Source of the DNA: JAPLJU01 sp964547985
Lineage (GTDB): Bacteria > Desulfobacterota > Syntrophia > Syntrophales > UBA2192
Reading direction: 5' to 3'
NCBI GenBank assembly: GCA_964547985.1
Contig: CAZJPV010000003.1
Span: forward strand, 28,227 to 92,226
DNA: 64,000 nucleotides
A program made the position numbers and the translations under genes. Below are positions 9,250-16,988 of the stretch, in pieces. Each line of letters opens with the position of its first letter. Position 1 is the stretch's first letter. The notes beneath the pieces were generated by a model, which saw nothing but the letters and a program-made list of their open reading frames with translations, was not told the DNA's origin and searched no databases.

Positions 9250-9500
9250 TCTTGCAACACATGTTGTTTTTTTATTAATGTTAACAGAAAAAAGGTGGAT
9301 TTGGAATGCGCAATCCTCTCCTTCGTTTTTTGGAGATCCGGTTTCGTCCACCCCGCCCGGGCTCCGGGAATTTATAAAGACGTTAAAAAATTTCTTTCAA
9401 TGAATTGAACGTTTCTTTAAAAAATGAGTCATTACGGGAAATGGTCAAAAATCGCGATGGCGTAATAATCTGTTGAAATTCGTTAGGTTATAAAAATTTT

Positions 9501-9514
9501 TTGATTCAGATCAG
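9501..9514. promoter_or_regulatory. FNR/CRP-family operator-like palindrome
   Basis: TTGATTCAGATCAG matches the FNR consensus TTGATNNNNATCAA at 9 of 10 fixed positions. It lies about 70 bases upstream of the small membrane protein gene at 9583, inside an AT-rich 230-base intergenic region. It suggests control by a CRP/FNR-type regulator responding to oxygen, NO or redox. No regulator gene is in the window. Confidence 0.5.
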
Positions 9515-9582
9515 TCTGGCATGCTTTTCTCAATAACAAGATGGCAAATAGGAAATAAAAAACTCTCAGGAGGATTAAGGAT

Positions 9583-9858
9583 ATGAAGAAGACACTTTCA
9601 ATGGTAGGTTTGGTGGCATTCATGGTTCTTGTAACGGGAACCTTCTGCTTTGCTGAATACGCCGCAGCGGGCGTGGATAACTTCCCCTACTTCCATCTCG
9701 GTGCTCTCATCATCGGCGGGCTCACGATCATCTCCCTGAAGCAAAGATACGGCAAGATCTATCTGAGCGAGGCAATCGGCTCTTTCGCGATGTACACCCT
9801 GCTCGTGGCCCTCTTCACCGCCCCGGTCGTGGATGCCGTCAGAAACCTCATCGGCTAA
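9583..9858 (+). CDS. small exported membrane protein, unknown function
   Basis: A 91-aa protein with a clear Sec signal peptide (MKKTLSMVGLVAFMVLVTG..) and likely cleavage after CFA at about residue 24. The mature part of about 67 residues has two hydrophobic segments, around residues 37-52 and 67-85, with a basic loop KQRYGK between them. An AGGAGG ribosome site lies 8 bases before the ATG. A strong intrinsic terminator follows, and an FNR-like site precedes it, so it appears to be a single-gene, well-expressed, regulated unit. I do not recognise the family. Confidence 0.75.
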   Translation: MKKTLSMVGLVAFMVLVTGTFCFAEYAAAGVDNFPYFHLGALIIGGLTIISLKQRYGKIYLSEAIGSFAMYTLLVALFTAPVVDAVRNLIG

Positions 9859-9877
9859 CCAGGATCAGATAAACAAG

Positions 9878-9911
9878 AAAAACCCCCTGTCCACTGTGGC
9901 GGGGGGTTTTT
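9878..9911 (+). terminator. intrinsic terminator after the small membrane protein gene
   Basis: AAAAACCCCC pairs with GGGGGTTTTT around a 14-base spacer, giving a GC-rich stem ending in a T run. It starts 20 bases after the stop codon. The A run on the left means it could act in both directions. Confidence 0.85.
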
Positions 9912-10040
9912 ATATGCTTAATCCTCTAGATGACTATCCTTTAATTTTAACCTCTCTGATTCTCCTAAAATCCCACTTCAAACAGAGATCTCTGAACCGG
10001 CGATAATGTGTGGGGGATGGTTTTCCCCGGGCGTGAGAGA

Positions 10041-10169
10041 TTAGCGTTCCTTACAGGAATCGTCAGTCTTTTTGGCCAGTCACGTTCCGTCGCCGAACCT
10101 TGGCAGGATATAGCGGTTAAGGATGAACCACAGGGCGATGAAAACGGCGAAAACCCCCCACTCGTTCAT
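10041..10169 (-). CDS. candidate 42-residue membrane selenoprotein (UGA = Sec30)
   Basis: The ATG at 10169 overlaps the stop of the QueG-like gene as ATGA. Translation gives a single transmembrane helix (MNEWGVFAVFIALWFIL), then NRYILPRFGDGT, then UGA at 10080-10082. If UGA is selenocysteine, the frame continues ULAKKTDDSCKER to a TAA at 10041-10043, with Cys39 nine residues after Sec30. If UGA is a stop, the product is 29 aa. A hairpin with loop UGUAA lies 27-31 nt after the UGA. The overlap argues that the ORF is translated. Recoding is less certain than for the other two because only 12 residues follow the UGA. It could be a membrane-anchored redox peptide working with the Fe-S protein upstream. 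Confidence 0.5.
10047..10059 (-). promoter_or_regulatory. possible SECIS hairpin for the 42-codon ORF
   Basis: In the mRNA, UUCC/GGAA closes the loop UGUAA, beginning 24 nt from the U of the UGA. The GU in the loop fits bacterial SECIS elements, but the stem has only four pairs. Confidence 0.4.
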
Positions 10170-10873
10170 ACGGTATAACCCATTCTGTTGAGATAGGCCC
10201 TGGTCCGGGGGCAAACGGGAATACAGATTCCGCATATCGTCGCAGCGATCCCCGCCTTCGCGGATAGTTCGGTTGCCATGTTACAGCAGGCGTGGGCCTT
10301 GAAAAAAGAATCGCGGTCCTTCCCGGCAGACCAGATATCGCCCGACGGCGCCCTCCCCGGGCACGAATCAACACAGGTAAAACATTGCTCACACCTCGAG
10401 ACGGTCACCGGCCGGGCTGTCTCGAATGCCGCGTCCGTGAGGACTGACGTAAGCCTCAGTGCCGAACCGAAGGTCTCGGTAATGAGAAGGGCATTTTTCC
10501 CGATCCAGCCGAGCCCCGCCTTCGTGGCCACCGTCTTGTGCGGAAGGGCCGTCCGGAGGGTTTCCCGGTCAAAGTTCTCTGTCGTCGTCTGCAGTGCGAG
10601 ACCGCTGAAGCCCTCTTTGTTGAGAATGTCGAGGGCATGTTGCCCGAGCTGGTCCAGGAGGGCGTTTACGCGTGCGTATTCCTTAAAGTATTCCTTTGTG
10701 GGGCCCCAGGTGATTTTCGATATGATCGCCGGGTTCATTGCCACGGCTATCGATATGCCGACGGGGAAGGACCGCCGTGCCTCCGCGGGAAGGTCCCGCA
10801 GGTCCGCAAAACCCACAAGGGATGCACCCCCGTCCTTGAGATGTTGTTTGATCTTTCTCTGAAGAGCCTTCAT
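10166..10873 (-). CDS. 4Fe-4S protein, short QueG (epoxyqueuosine reductase)-like
   Basis: A 235-aa protein resembling the Fe-S C-terminal half and part of the cobalamin-binding core of QueG. AGLGWIGKNALLIT is a QueG hallmark. It is followed by cluster-binding cysteines in CEQCFTCVDSCP and CGICIPVCP. It is about 100 residues shorter than canonical QueG, so true epoxyqueuosine reductase activity is doubtful; many such paralogues are annotated as 4Fe-4S double cluster proteins. It overlaps the EamA gene upstream and the candidate mini-selenoprotein downstream, each by an ATGA. A second, longer relative lies at 24458-25366. Confidence 0.8.
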   Translation of the reverse strand: MKALQRKIKQHLKDGGASLVGFADLRDLPAEARRSFPVGISIAVAMNPAIISKITWGPTKEYFKEYARVNALLDQLGQHALDILNKEGFSGLALQTTTENFDRETLRTALPHKTVATKAGLGWIGKNALLITETFGSALRLTSVLTDAAFETARPVTVSRCEQCFTCVDSCPGRAPSGDIWSAGKDRDSFFKAHACCNMATELSAKAGIAATICGICIPVCPRTRAYLNRMGYTV

Positions 10874-11763
10874 GATTTCACCTGGGGGCTGCCCGCAAAC
10901 TGCTGGATGACTACCCCGCTTATGATTAAGATAAGCCCGACCACCGTGGATAGCAAGATCTCCTCCCCCACGATGAAATGGATGAAAAAAAGCGACAGAA
11001 AGGGCGCGGCATAGACGAGGTTACTCACCTGGGCCGTCGTTCTCGAAAGCTTCAGGGCCTTTAACCACAGGACGAAGGTAATCCCCATCTCGAAAAGACC
11101 CACATAGGCAACACCCAGAAGACCGGGGAGGGGCGGCCAGTAAAACTGCCCGAAGGCGGCGACGATGGCAAGCGTATAAAGGAAGCCGAAAGAGAAGTTC
11201 AAAAAGAGCTTAAGCACCTCGTCCCTCTTATCCTTGATATTGTAAATCCAGAAAAGGGCCCAGATGATTGAGCTCGAAAGTGCCAGGAGCGCGCCCGTCA
11301 GGTTTGTGAACTGAAAGGAAAAGACGTCGCCGCGAGTCGATATGACAAAGACGCCGGAAAAGCTGATCAGGATGGCAATGACGCTCATGAGGCCGCTGGG
11401 CTGTTTCAGAATCACGATGGAGAGAAGCACGAGCATGATCGGCCAGGTCCAGTTGAGGGGCTGTGCCTCCTGGGCCGGCAGGAGCGAATAGGCCTTGAAG
11501 AGGATGATGTAATAAAAAAAGGGGTTCAAAAAACCGAGAAGGGCGGAGTAGAGATATTCGCGATTTGAGAAGTTTGCAAGTTCGCGGAGCTTGCCCTGGT
11601 ACAGGAGGATCAGAAACAGGGCTGCCATGGAGACGAATGACGCGTAGAAGAGAAGCTGGATGAAATTGAGATGGCGGAGGGTGATCTTGAAGGCCGAGGC
11701 GACGGTGGACCACAGCAGAACGGTCAATATCGCGTAGAAGTAAGCTTTTTTCTGCCTGTCCAT
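10870..11763 (-). CDS. EamA/DMT family transporter
   Basis: A 297-aa inner-membrane protein with about ten hydrophobic helices arranged as two EamA repeats, typical of drug/metabolite exporters. The N-terminal repeat holds ILTVLLWSTVASAFKI and the C-terminal repeat GLFEMGITFVLWLKALK. The substrate cannot be inferred. The stop overlaps the start of the QueG-like gene (ATGA), so the two are translationally coupled and probably functionally linked with the small membrane ORF that follows. Confidence 0.88.
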   Translation of the reverse strand: MDRQKKAYFYAILTVLLWSTVASAFKITLRHLNFIQLLFYASFVSMAALFLILLYQGKLRELANFSNREYLYSALLGFLNPFFYYIILFKAYSLLPAQEAQPLNWTWPIMLVLLSIVILKQPSGLMSVIAILISFSGVFVISTRGDVFSFQFTNLTGALLALSSSIIWALFWIYNIKDKRDEVLKLFLNFSFGFLYTLAIVAAFGQFYWPPLPGLLGVAYVGLFEMGITFVLWLKALKLSRTTAQVSNLVYAAPFLSLFFIHFIVGEEILLSTVVGLILIISGVVIQQFAGSPQVKS

Positions 11764-11938
11764 GGAGATCCTTCGGCTGCGGAGCCCTGGGGTGAAATCT
11801 ATAACTTATGCGGGTGAACGTGACAAGGGCTAATTGAAAGTGGTCCCCCGGCCGGATGCATTTTCGTTGATCTCAAAGCCCCGGAAATGCATAATGGACG
11901 GGCATTTTTGATGTGAAAAGGAGAGAAAGGGAAATTTC

Positions 11939-12607
11939 ATGAAGCTGACAGACGACGTTTACGCTTACGAGTGGAAGAATTTCTTCGAAAATAACTGCAA
12001 CAGCTTTTACATCGGCGGGAGCGTGCAGGCCCTCATCGACCCGGGACTGAAGGCGCACCTTTCGGGGCTCCTGGGACAGATGGACAAGGACGGTATCAAG
12101 CGGGAGGACATCCGCTACATCATCAACACTCATTCCCATCCCGATCACTACGAGGCCTCCGAAATCTTCAGCGGATCCGAAGTGAAGATCGCCCTCTCAG
12201 CGGCGGAATTGGATTTCATGACGAAGGGACGGGGCGCCTACCTCTATGAGCTATTCGGACTGGAAGCGCCGAAGGTCCAGGTGAACCTTGTCCTCAATGA
12301 CGGAGAAATCAAACTGGGAGAGGAAACCTTCCGGGTTGTCCACACCCCCGGCCATTCGCCGGGGTCGGTCAGTCTATACTGGCAGGCCAAGAAAGTCCTC
12401 TTCTCGGGGGATGTGATCTTCAGCCAGAACGTGGGAAGAACAGACTTCCCTGGGGGTGACAGCAGCCTGCTCAAGGAAAGCATCCGGTCCCTCTCAACGC
12501 TCGGGGCCGAGTACCTTCTGGCGGGTCACCTGGGGATCGTGAGGGGAGGGCGGAACGTGGCCCGGAACTTCGAATTCGTGATCGAAAGAATCTTCTCCTA
12601 CCTGTAG
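11939..12607 (+). CDS. metallo-beta-lactamase-fold hydrolase
   Basis: A 222-aa cytoplasmic hydrolase of the glyoxalase II-like group. The metal motif HSHPDH lies at about residues 64-69, followed by HTPGHSPGS at about 140 and SGDVIF at about 157. The terminal GHLG is a variant of the last metal histidine. The ribosome site AGAGAAAGGGAAA precedes the ATG. The methyltransferase gene follows 36 bases later on the same strand. The likely activity is thioester, lactone or persulfide chemistry, but the sequence does not fix the substrate. Confidence 0.85.
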   Translation: MKLTDDVYAYEWKNFFENNCNSFYIGGSVQALIDPGLKAHLSGLLGQMDKDGIKREDIRYIINTHSHPDHYEASEIFSGSEVKIALSAAELDFMTKGRGAYLYELFGLEAPKVQVNLVLNDGEIKLGEETFRVVHTPGHSPGSVSLYWQAKKVLFSGDVIFSQNVGRTDFPGGDSSLLKESIRSLSTLGAEYLLAGHLGIVRGGRNVARNFEFVIERIFSYL

Positions 12608-12643
12608 TCTCTTCCGGTTCGTCCGGGACTCAGACGAAGCGAG

Positions 12644-13207
12644 ATGACCGACCATTTCCGTTACGTAGCCAGGGTCTACGACCGCGTCATAAGGCCGCCT
12701 GACCCCGAAAGGTTGATGAGGATCCTGAAACTACCCGTCGCCGGTCCGATCCTGGATTTGGGGGGTGGAACGGGAAGGGTCTCCTCGCAGCTCAGATCCC
12801 TCGTCGGTAAGGCGGTCGTAACCGATTTTTCCATACTCATGTTGAGGCAGACCACGGGGAAGGGAGATTTATGGCCTGTCCGTGCCATGGGGGAAGCTCT
12901 CCCTTTTCCCGACGGGGTTTTTGATCGGGTGCTCATTGTGGATGCCCTCCATCACTTTCGAAACCAGAGGGATGCCATCGGGGAGAGCCTGAGGGTCCTG
13001 AGGCCGGGGGGCAGACTGGCCATCGAGGAGCCGGACATAAGACGCTTCGTCGTCCGTGCCGTTGCCTTCCTGGAGAACCTGTTCCTCATGGGGAGCCATT
13101 TTCACGAGCCACGGCAGATCATGGATATGATTGATGGTCAGGGGCTTACTGCGCGCATCGAGGGTTATTATTTTTTCCGGGTCTGGATTGTGGCGGACAA
13201 ACCATGA
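12644..13207 (+). CDS. class I SAM-dependent methyltransferase (UbiE/Methyltransf_11 type)
   Basis: A 187-aa methyltransferase. The SAM-binding motif I is LDLGGGTGR at about residues 37-45. Post-motif ALPFPDGVFDRVLIVDALHHF matches the Methyltransf_11 pattern, then LRPGGRLAIEEPD. It lies between the MBL-fold gene and the photolyase-related gene on the same strand. The C-terminal region is short and the acceptor is unknown. Confidence 0.85.
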   Translation: MTDHFRYVARVYDRVIRPPDPERLMRILKLPVAGPILDLGGGTGRVSSQLRSLVGKAVVTDFSILMLRQTTGKGDLWPVRAMGEALPFPDGVFDRVLIVDALHHFRNQRDAIGESLRVLRPGGRLAIEEPDIRRFVVRAVAFLENLFLMGSHFHEPRQIMDMIDGQGLTARIEGYYFFRVWIVADKP

Positions 13208-13294
13208 CCGGGGACAAATCCTTTTTTACCCCCTTTCATTGCATCTGTCCGGATGATCGGCCGGGGTGCTTAAAGAAGGGTCGTGTATTGGATC

Positions 13295-14782
13295 ATGAAG
13301 AAAGAAGCGGTTCTTGTATTTCCCAATCAGCTCTTCGAGAGCCATCCCTTCGTATCGAAAGAGAGGCCGGTCATCCTTGTCGAGGAACCGCGATTCTTCT
13401 TCGAGCCCTCCGCGGGGATCCGGTTTCACAAAAAGAAGCTCCTCCTTCACCGGGCCTCCATGCGCTTCTATCTCGATGAGCTCAGGTCCCGTGGCCTGCG
13501 GGTATCCTATGTGGATTACAGGGAATCGGGAAAGGGCGGCACACTCCTGAACCGGCTCGGTAAAGAAGGCGTTAAGAAAATCTTCCTGGCAGACCTCGCT
13601 GACTATGAACTTGAAAAGCGCATCCTCAAGGAGGCGAAGGAATCGGACCTTGAAGTGGAAGTCTCCGATACACCGAACTTTCTCACGTCGCAGGTGTGGA
13701 TTCGAAAATATTTCACGGGGAAATCCCATTTTGCCATGACGCCCTTTTACATCGAGCAGAGAAAGCGCCTGGATATCATGGTGAAGGATGGAAAACCTCA
13801 AGGGGGCAGATGGAGCTTCGACCCGGAGAACCGAAGAAGGCTCCCGAAGGGGACGAAAATCCCGAAACTGAAACTCCCGACTTCGAACCGGTATGTCACA
13901 GAAGCCCGGGAATATGTTGATGGCCTCTTCCCGGATCATCCTGGAGAAACGGAAGAATTCTTCTACCCCGTGACAAGGAAGGATGCCCTTTCTTGGCTTC
14001 ACAGCTTCCTCGAAGAAAGACTTCGTTATTTCGGCGATTACGAGGATGCCATGAGCCGGGAAGAGACGTTCCTTTTTCATTCGGTCCTCACACCGGCTCT
14101 GAACATCGGGCTTCTGACGCCCGCGCAGGTGGCAATGGAGACGCTGCATTATGCACGGGAGATAAGAAATGGTATCCCGCTCAATTCTCTGGAGGGGTTC
14201 ATTCGCCAAATCATCGGCTGGCGGGAGTTCATGAGGGCGGTCTATCTCCTTGCGGGAGAAAAGGAGCGCAAATCAAACTTCTGGGACCACAAACGAAAAA
14301 TCCCCAAATCCTTCTATATGGGAACAACGGGGATCCAACCCCTGGACCATGTGATCCGGCACGTAACCGGCACAGCTTACTGCCATCACATCGAGCGGCT
14401 CATGGTCCTGGGAAATTTCATGCTTCTTTGCGAGATCGATCCCGGAGGGGTCTACCGCTGGTTCATGGAGATGTTCATCGACGCCTACGACTGGGTCATG
14501 GTCCCGAACGTTTACGGCATGAGCCAGTACGCCGACGGTGGTCTCATAACGACGAAACCCTACATCAGCTCATCGAATTATATCCTTAAAATGAGCGACT
14601 TTCCGAGGGCTGACTGGTGTGATGTGTGGGATGCCCTCTACTGGCGGTTCATTCACAAACACCGGGATTTGTTCGCGGGAAACCCCAGGATGCGGGTCAT
14701 GACGTTTCAGTTCGACCGGATGGGTAAGAAACAGCGGGAAGGATATCTGGAAACAGCAGACGGTTTTCTTAAATCTCTTTGA
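13295..14782 (+). CDS. cryptochrome/photolyase-related protein (PhrB/FeS-BCP family) lacking Fe-S cysteines
   Basis: About 495 aa of the 'deoxyribodipyrimidine photolyase-related' family, which includes bacterial (6-4) photolyases. It has an N-terminal antenna-type domain (AVLVFPNQLFE) and a C-terminal FAD domain with HHIERLMVLGNF, PNVYGMSQYADGG and KPYISSSNYI. Known members bind a 4Fe-4S cluster through four cysteines. Here the segment KMSDFPRADWCDVWDALYW lacks the usual CxxC and is shortened, and the upstream cysteine position reads GIQPL. At most one of the four ligands remains. Start choice: ATG 13295 fits the family N-terminus; GTG 13283 is an in-frame alternative four codons earlier with a closer AAGG site. 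Confidence 0.88.
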   Translation: MKKEAVLVFPNQLFESHPFVSKERPVILVEEPRFFFEPSAGIRFHKKKLLLHRASMRFYLDELRSRGLRVSYVDYRESGKGGTLLNRLGKEGVKKIFLADLADYELEKRILKEAKESDLEVEVSDTPNFLTSQVWIRKYFTGKSHFAMTPFYIEQRKRLDIMVKDGKPQGGRWSFDPENRRRLPKGTKIPKLKLPTSNRYVTEAREYVDGLFPDHPGETEEFFYPVTRKDALSWLHSFLEERLRYFGDYEDAMSREETFLFHSVLTPALNIGLLTPAQVAMETLHYAREIRNGIPLNSLEGFIRQIIGWREFMRAVYLLAGEKERKSNFWDHKRKIPKSFYMGTTGIQPLDHVIRHVTGTAYCHHIERLMVLGNFMLLCEIDPGGVYRWFMEMFIDAYDWVMVPNVYGMSQYADGGLITTKPYISSSNYILKMSDFPRADWCDVWDALYWRFIHKHRDLFAGNPRMRVMTFQFDRMGKKQREGYLETADGFLKSL

Positions 14783-14834
14783 GGTTTGCCGACAACTCAC
14801 CACTGACAACTCATAACTTCGCCTCGCGAGCTTA

Positions 14835-15242
14835 TCACTCCCAGCCCAGGGGCGAATAGCCCTTTTCTCTAAGGCACCGATCCACGAACTGTTTGTAAAC
14901 GGGGCTGGGCTCTGCGGCCTTGAAGATACCGTATGTCGCACCTGCCGCCGCCCCGCCTGCCGCGCCCTCAGCGAGTACCTGGCCAAAATCACCTCTGACA
15001 GCGCCAACAGCGGCACCGGTTGCCGCACCGATGGCCCCGCCCTTCAAGGCTCCCTCGGCGACTTTCGAATCCTGGTGCTTCTTGACGTAGGCCTCGGCCA
15101 TCTGCATGCACTGATCGATGTCCCGCTGGGCCTGTTCCTGCCCGACCCTCTGCAGCTGTGCGTTGGGGTAGAGGACGGGCCTCTGATGGGCCGCGCAGCC
15201 GAGAAGAACGAAAATGGAAATAAAAGCTAAAAGCTTCTTCAA
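14835..15242 (-). CDS. glycine-zipper outer-membrane-type lipoprotein
   Basis: About 135 aa. The lipoprotein signal is KKLLAFISIFVLLGC. A Cys-containing helical region (DIDQCMQMAEAYVKK) follows, then a glycine-zipper segment rich in GA repeats (GGAIGAATGAAVGA and GGAAAGATYG), and finally a C-terminal FVDRCLREKGY motif typical of this family. TTG at 15242 is preferred because GGAGG lies 5 bases upstream; ATG at 15254 is the in-frame alternative and overlaps that ribosome site. These proteins insert in or associate with the envelope; the exact role is unknown. Confidence 0.78.
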   Translation of the reverse strand: MKKLLAFISIFVLLGCAAHQRPVLYPNAQLQRVGQEQAQRDIDQCMQMAEAYVKKHQDSKVAEGALKGGAIGAATGAAVGAVRGDFGQVLAEGAAGGAAAGATYGIFKAAEPSPVYKQFVDRCLREKGYSPLGWE

Positions 15243-15341
15243 TTCACCCTCCATATTCCCATTCTGATGTATTGAACGATCAAGATCCCTTTCGGATGAC
15301 CTTAAACGGCAGTGTAATCTATCAGATCGAATGATTTTGCT

Positions 15342-15716
15342 TCAACCCTTTTCGATCCGGATCTTTGGGGCACCCTTTTCCTTTTTTAGGACCGTTGCGT
15401 CACCGGTGATCATCCCGACGACATTCACCTGGCTCGCCGGGACGGGGTCGGAACTGTCGCTCATGGGCGTTCGCCCGAAGAAGATGGCAAGCGCCGTCCC
15501 CGGGGGCCAGTAGCCGATGTGGCCGACCCTGACCTTCGTCGTCGCCGTCTCATCCGGCGGCATCTTAAGGCCGATGGAGAAATAAAACTCATCCCCCCAT
15601 TCGTTCGGTTTTGCCTCGATGGGGAGCTTTTTGTAGATGGCCTTCGCGCAGGGGGTGTCGGATAACTCCGCGTTCAGGCTGCACGCCCCGACAATGATCT
15701 TTATCTTCTGCGGCAT
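15342..15716 (-). CDS. cyclophilin-like fold protein
   Basis: A 124-aa protein of the cyclophilin-like superfamily (PF04126-type). Hallmarks are the IKIIVG start, LSDTPCAKAIYKKLPIEA, WGDEFYFSIGL, VGHIGYWPPGTALAIFFG, and the NVVGMITG tail. Related archaeal and bacterial proteins share the beta-barrel of cyclophilins but lack evidence of prolyl isomerase activity. It is cytoplasmic and stands alone on the minus strand. Function is unknown. Confidence 0.82.
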   Translation of the reverse strand: MPQKIKIIVGACSLNAELSDTPCAKAIYKKLPIEAKPNEWGDEFYFSIGLKMPPDETATTKVRVGHIGYWPPGTALAIFFGRTPMSDSSDPVPASQVNVVGMITGDATVLKKEKGAPKIRIEKG

Positions 15717-15816
15717 GGACGTGTCCCTTCCGTTAAAGTCCCGTTTTCTTTTCAGAAAGGAATCTTACCACATAATAATGATATTTGATTCTCTTTTCAA
15801 CAGGTTCCATGTCGGA

Positions 15817-16065
15817 TCAAAGCTTCTTCATGGCGAAGAAGGTCCCTAGGCTGTTCCCGCTTGCGAAGGCCGTGATATTCATCAGGCCATTCGTTGCGGA
15901 GTCCTTCAGAATCACCGTGATAAGAACAAAATTGGCTACTGTGATCATCCCGGAGAGCACCGTCGCCCGGAAGATTTTCCTCTGGGCGACGTCGCTCGTG
16001 TACTTGGTGATCAAAAGATCCACGACGAATCCAGCGATGAAGATGAGGATGATTTTGAGGATCAT
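15817..16065 (-). CDS. small three-helix membrane protein, unknown
   Basis: An 82-aa protein with hydrophobic segments at about residues 3-18, 35-53 and a weaker one at 62-76. It carries a KYTSDVAQRK loop. GGGAGGTGTG sits just before the ATG, giving good start support. Small proteins of this layout are common in deltaproteobacteria. I see no catalytic motif. Confidence 0.7.
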   Translation of the reverse strand: MILKIILIFIAGFVVDLLITKYTSDVAQRKIFRATVLSGMITVANFVLITVILKDSATNGLMNITAFASGNSLGTFFAMKKL

Positions 16066-16183
16066 GGCACACCTCCCTGTATGTATTTTGAAAAGATTTC
16101 AGACGATTAGACAGGAAAACCCATCGGGGTGGATGCCTTCGGAATCGAAAGACAGAAAAAGCGTCCTTATTCGGCTGACACAT

Positions 16184-16451
16184 TAAGCCGCATCTGCATG
16201 CTTTATTCGATTTTTAAAGGAGGTTACGGGCAGGAAGGACCCGTGATGTGGTGAGAAGGACAGGAATCTTTCACGGATCTTTTGTTACCCATAACCCGGG
16301 GGTTGTTCGGCTGATTCCAAGGCATCCTCCTGTTCAAGATGGCAGGCCGTGTCTGCCTGCTGGCTGAAAACATTATTATAATACCGGAAAAGACGGCAAA
16401 AGACAATTATCAAAATGTAACATAAATTCAAGTTGTTATACATGATTTGAC
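16184..16451. other. intergenic stretch with no recognisable gene
   Basis: The stretch between 16066 and 16510 lacks a credible gene. Codon patterns on both strands look random, and ATG-started frames here lack ribosome sites. The AT-rich part at 16370-16450 could hold a promoter. A hairpin at 16452-16482 closes the region. Confidence 0.5.
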
Positions 16452-16482
16452 GGCTGAAAACCCGCGGGGAGGGGTTTCAGCC
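16452..16482 (-). terminator. hairpin downstream of the YkgJ-like gene
   Basis: GGCTGAAAACCC and GGGTTTCAGCC pair around an eight-base loop 30 bases after the YkgJ stop. No clear T run follows on the minus strand, so it may be a Rho-stabilising or protective stem rather than a true intrinsic terminator. Confidence 0.5.
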
Positions 16483-16510
16483 CCCAAGGTAGGTCTTCTG
16501 ACTGCCCGGT

Positions 16511-16822
16511 TCAGATCTGAAGAGTCTTCTTTCTGAAAAGGGGACAGATCTCCGAAGAGCCGGGCTCGAAGTCTCGACAGACCTTTGGCCTTGTTTCATA
16601 GATGGCGCATGCGGCCCGGTCCTCTTCCCAGACCAGGTAGGGACAGGCGTGAAGGTGGTGCCCGTCTTCGAGTGCGACAAGGCGGTCCCCCGCCCAGGCC
16701 GTCCAGCGGTACTTCTCCAGGATATCGTCACGCCCCTCCTGCCTCCATCGCGCGAGGTCCTCCTCGCAGGCCTGGGCGATCATATTGGCGAGGCAGCAGA
16801 TCCCGCAGCGGTTGCATTCCAT
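16511..16822 (-). CDS. YkgJ family cysteine cluster protein
   Basis: A 103-aa protein beginning MECNRCGICC, with further cysteines in ACPYLVWEE, CAIYETRPKVCRDF and ICPLF. This matches the zinc- or iron-binding CxxCGxCC...RPxxCR pattern of the YkgJ/UPF0153 group. The RPKVC segment is diagnostic. Function is not known for most members. It is a single gene on the minus strand with an AT-rich spacer upstream. Confidence 0.88.
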   Translation of the reverse strand: MECNRCGICCLANMIAQACEEDLARWRQEGRDDILEKYRWTAWAGDRLVALEDGHHLHACPYLVWEEDRAACAIYETRPKVCRDFEPGSSEICPLFRKKTLQI

Positions 16823-16988
16823 CGGAATTTACGTGATATCGCGCCTTGACGGGCGGATATCAAAGTTGATAAGGCACTATAACTCAGGACGCCCTTTTTA
16901 TAAAAGGAAAAAGGGTGAAGGATGAGTTATGAAATTTGAGTTTTGAAATGAATGCAAAATTCATGATTCAATACCAAATATAACGGTT

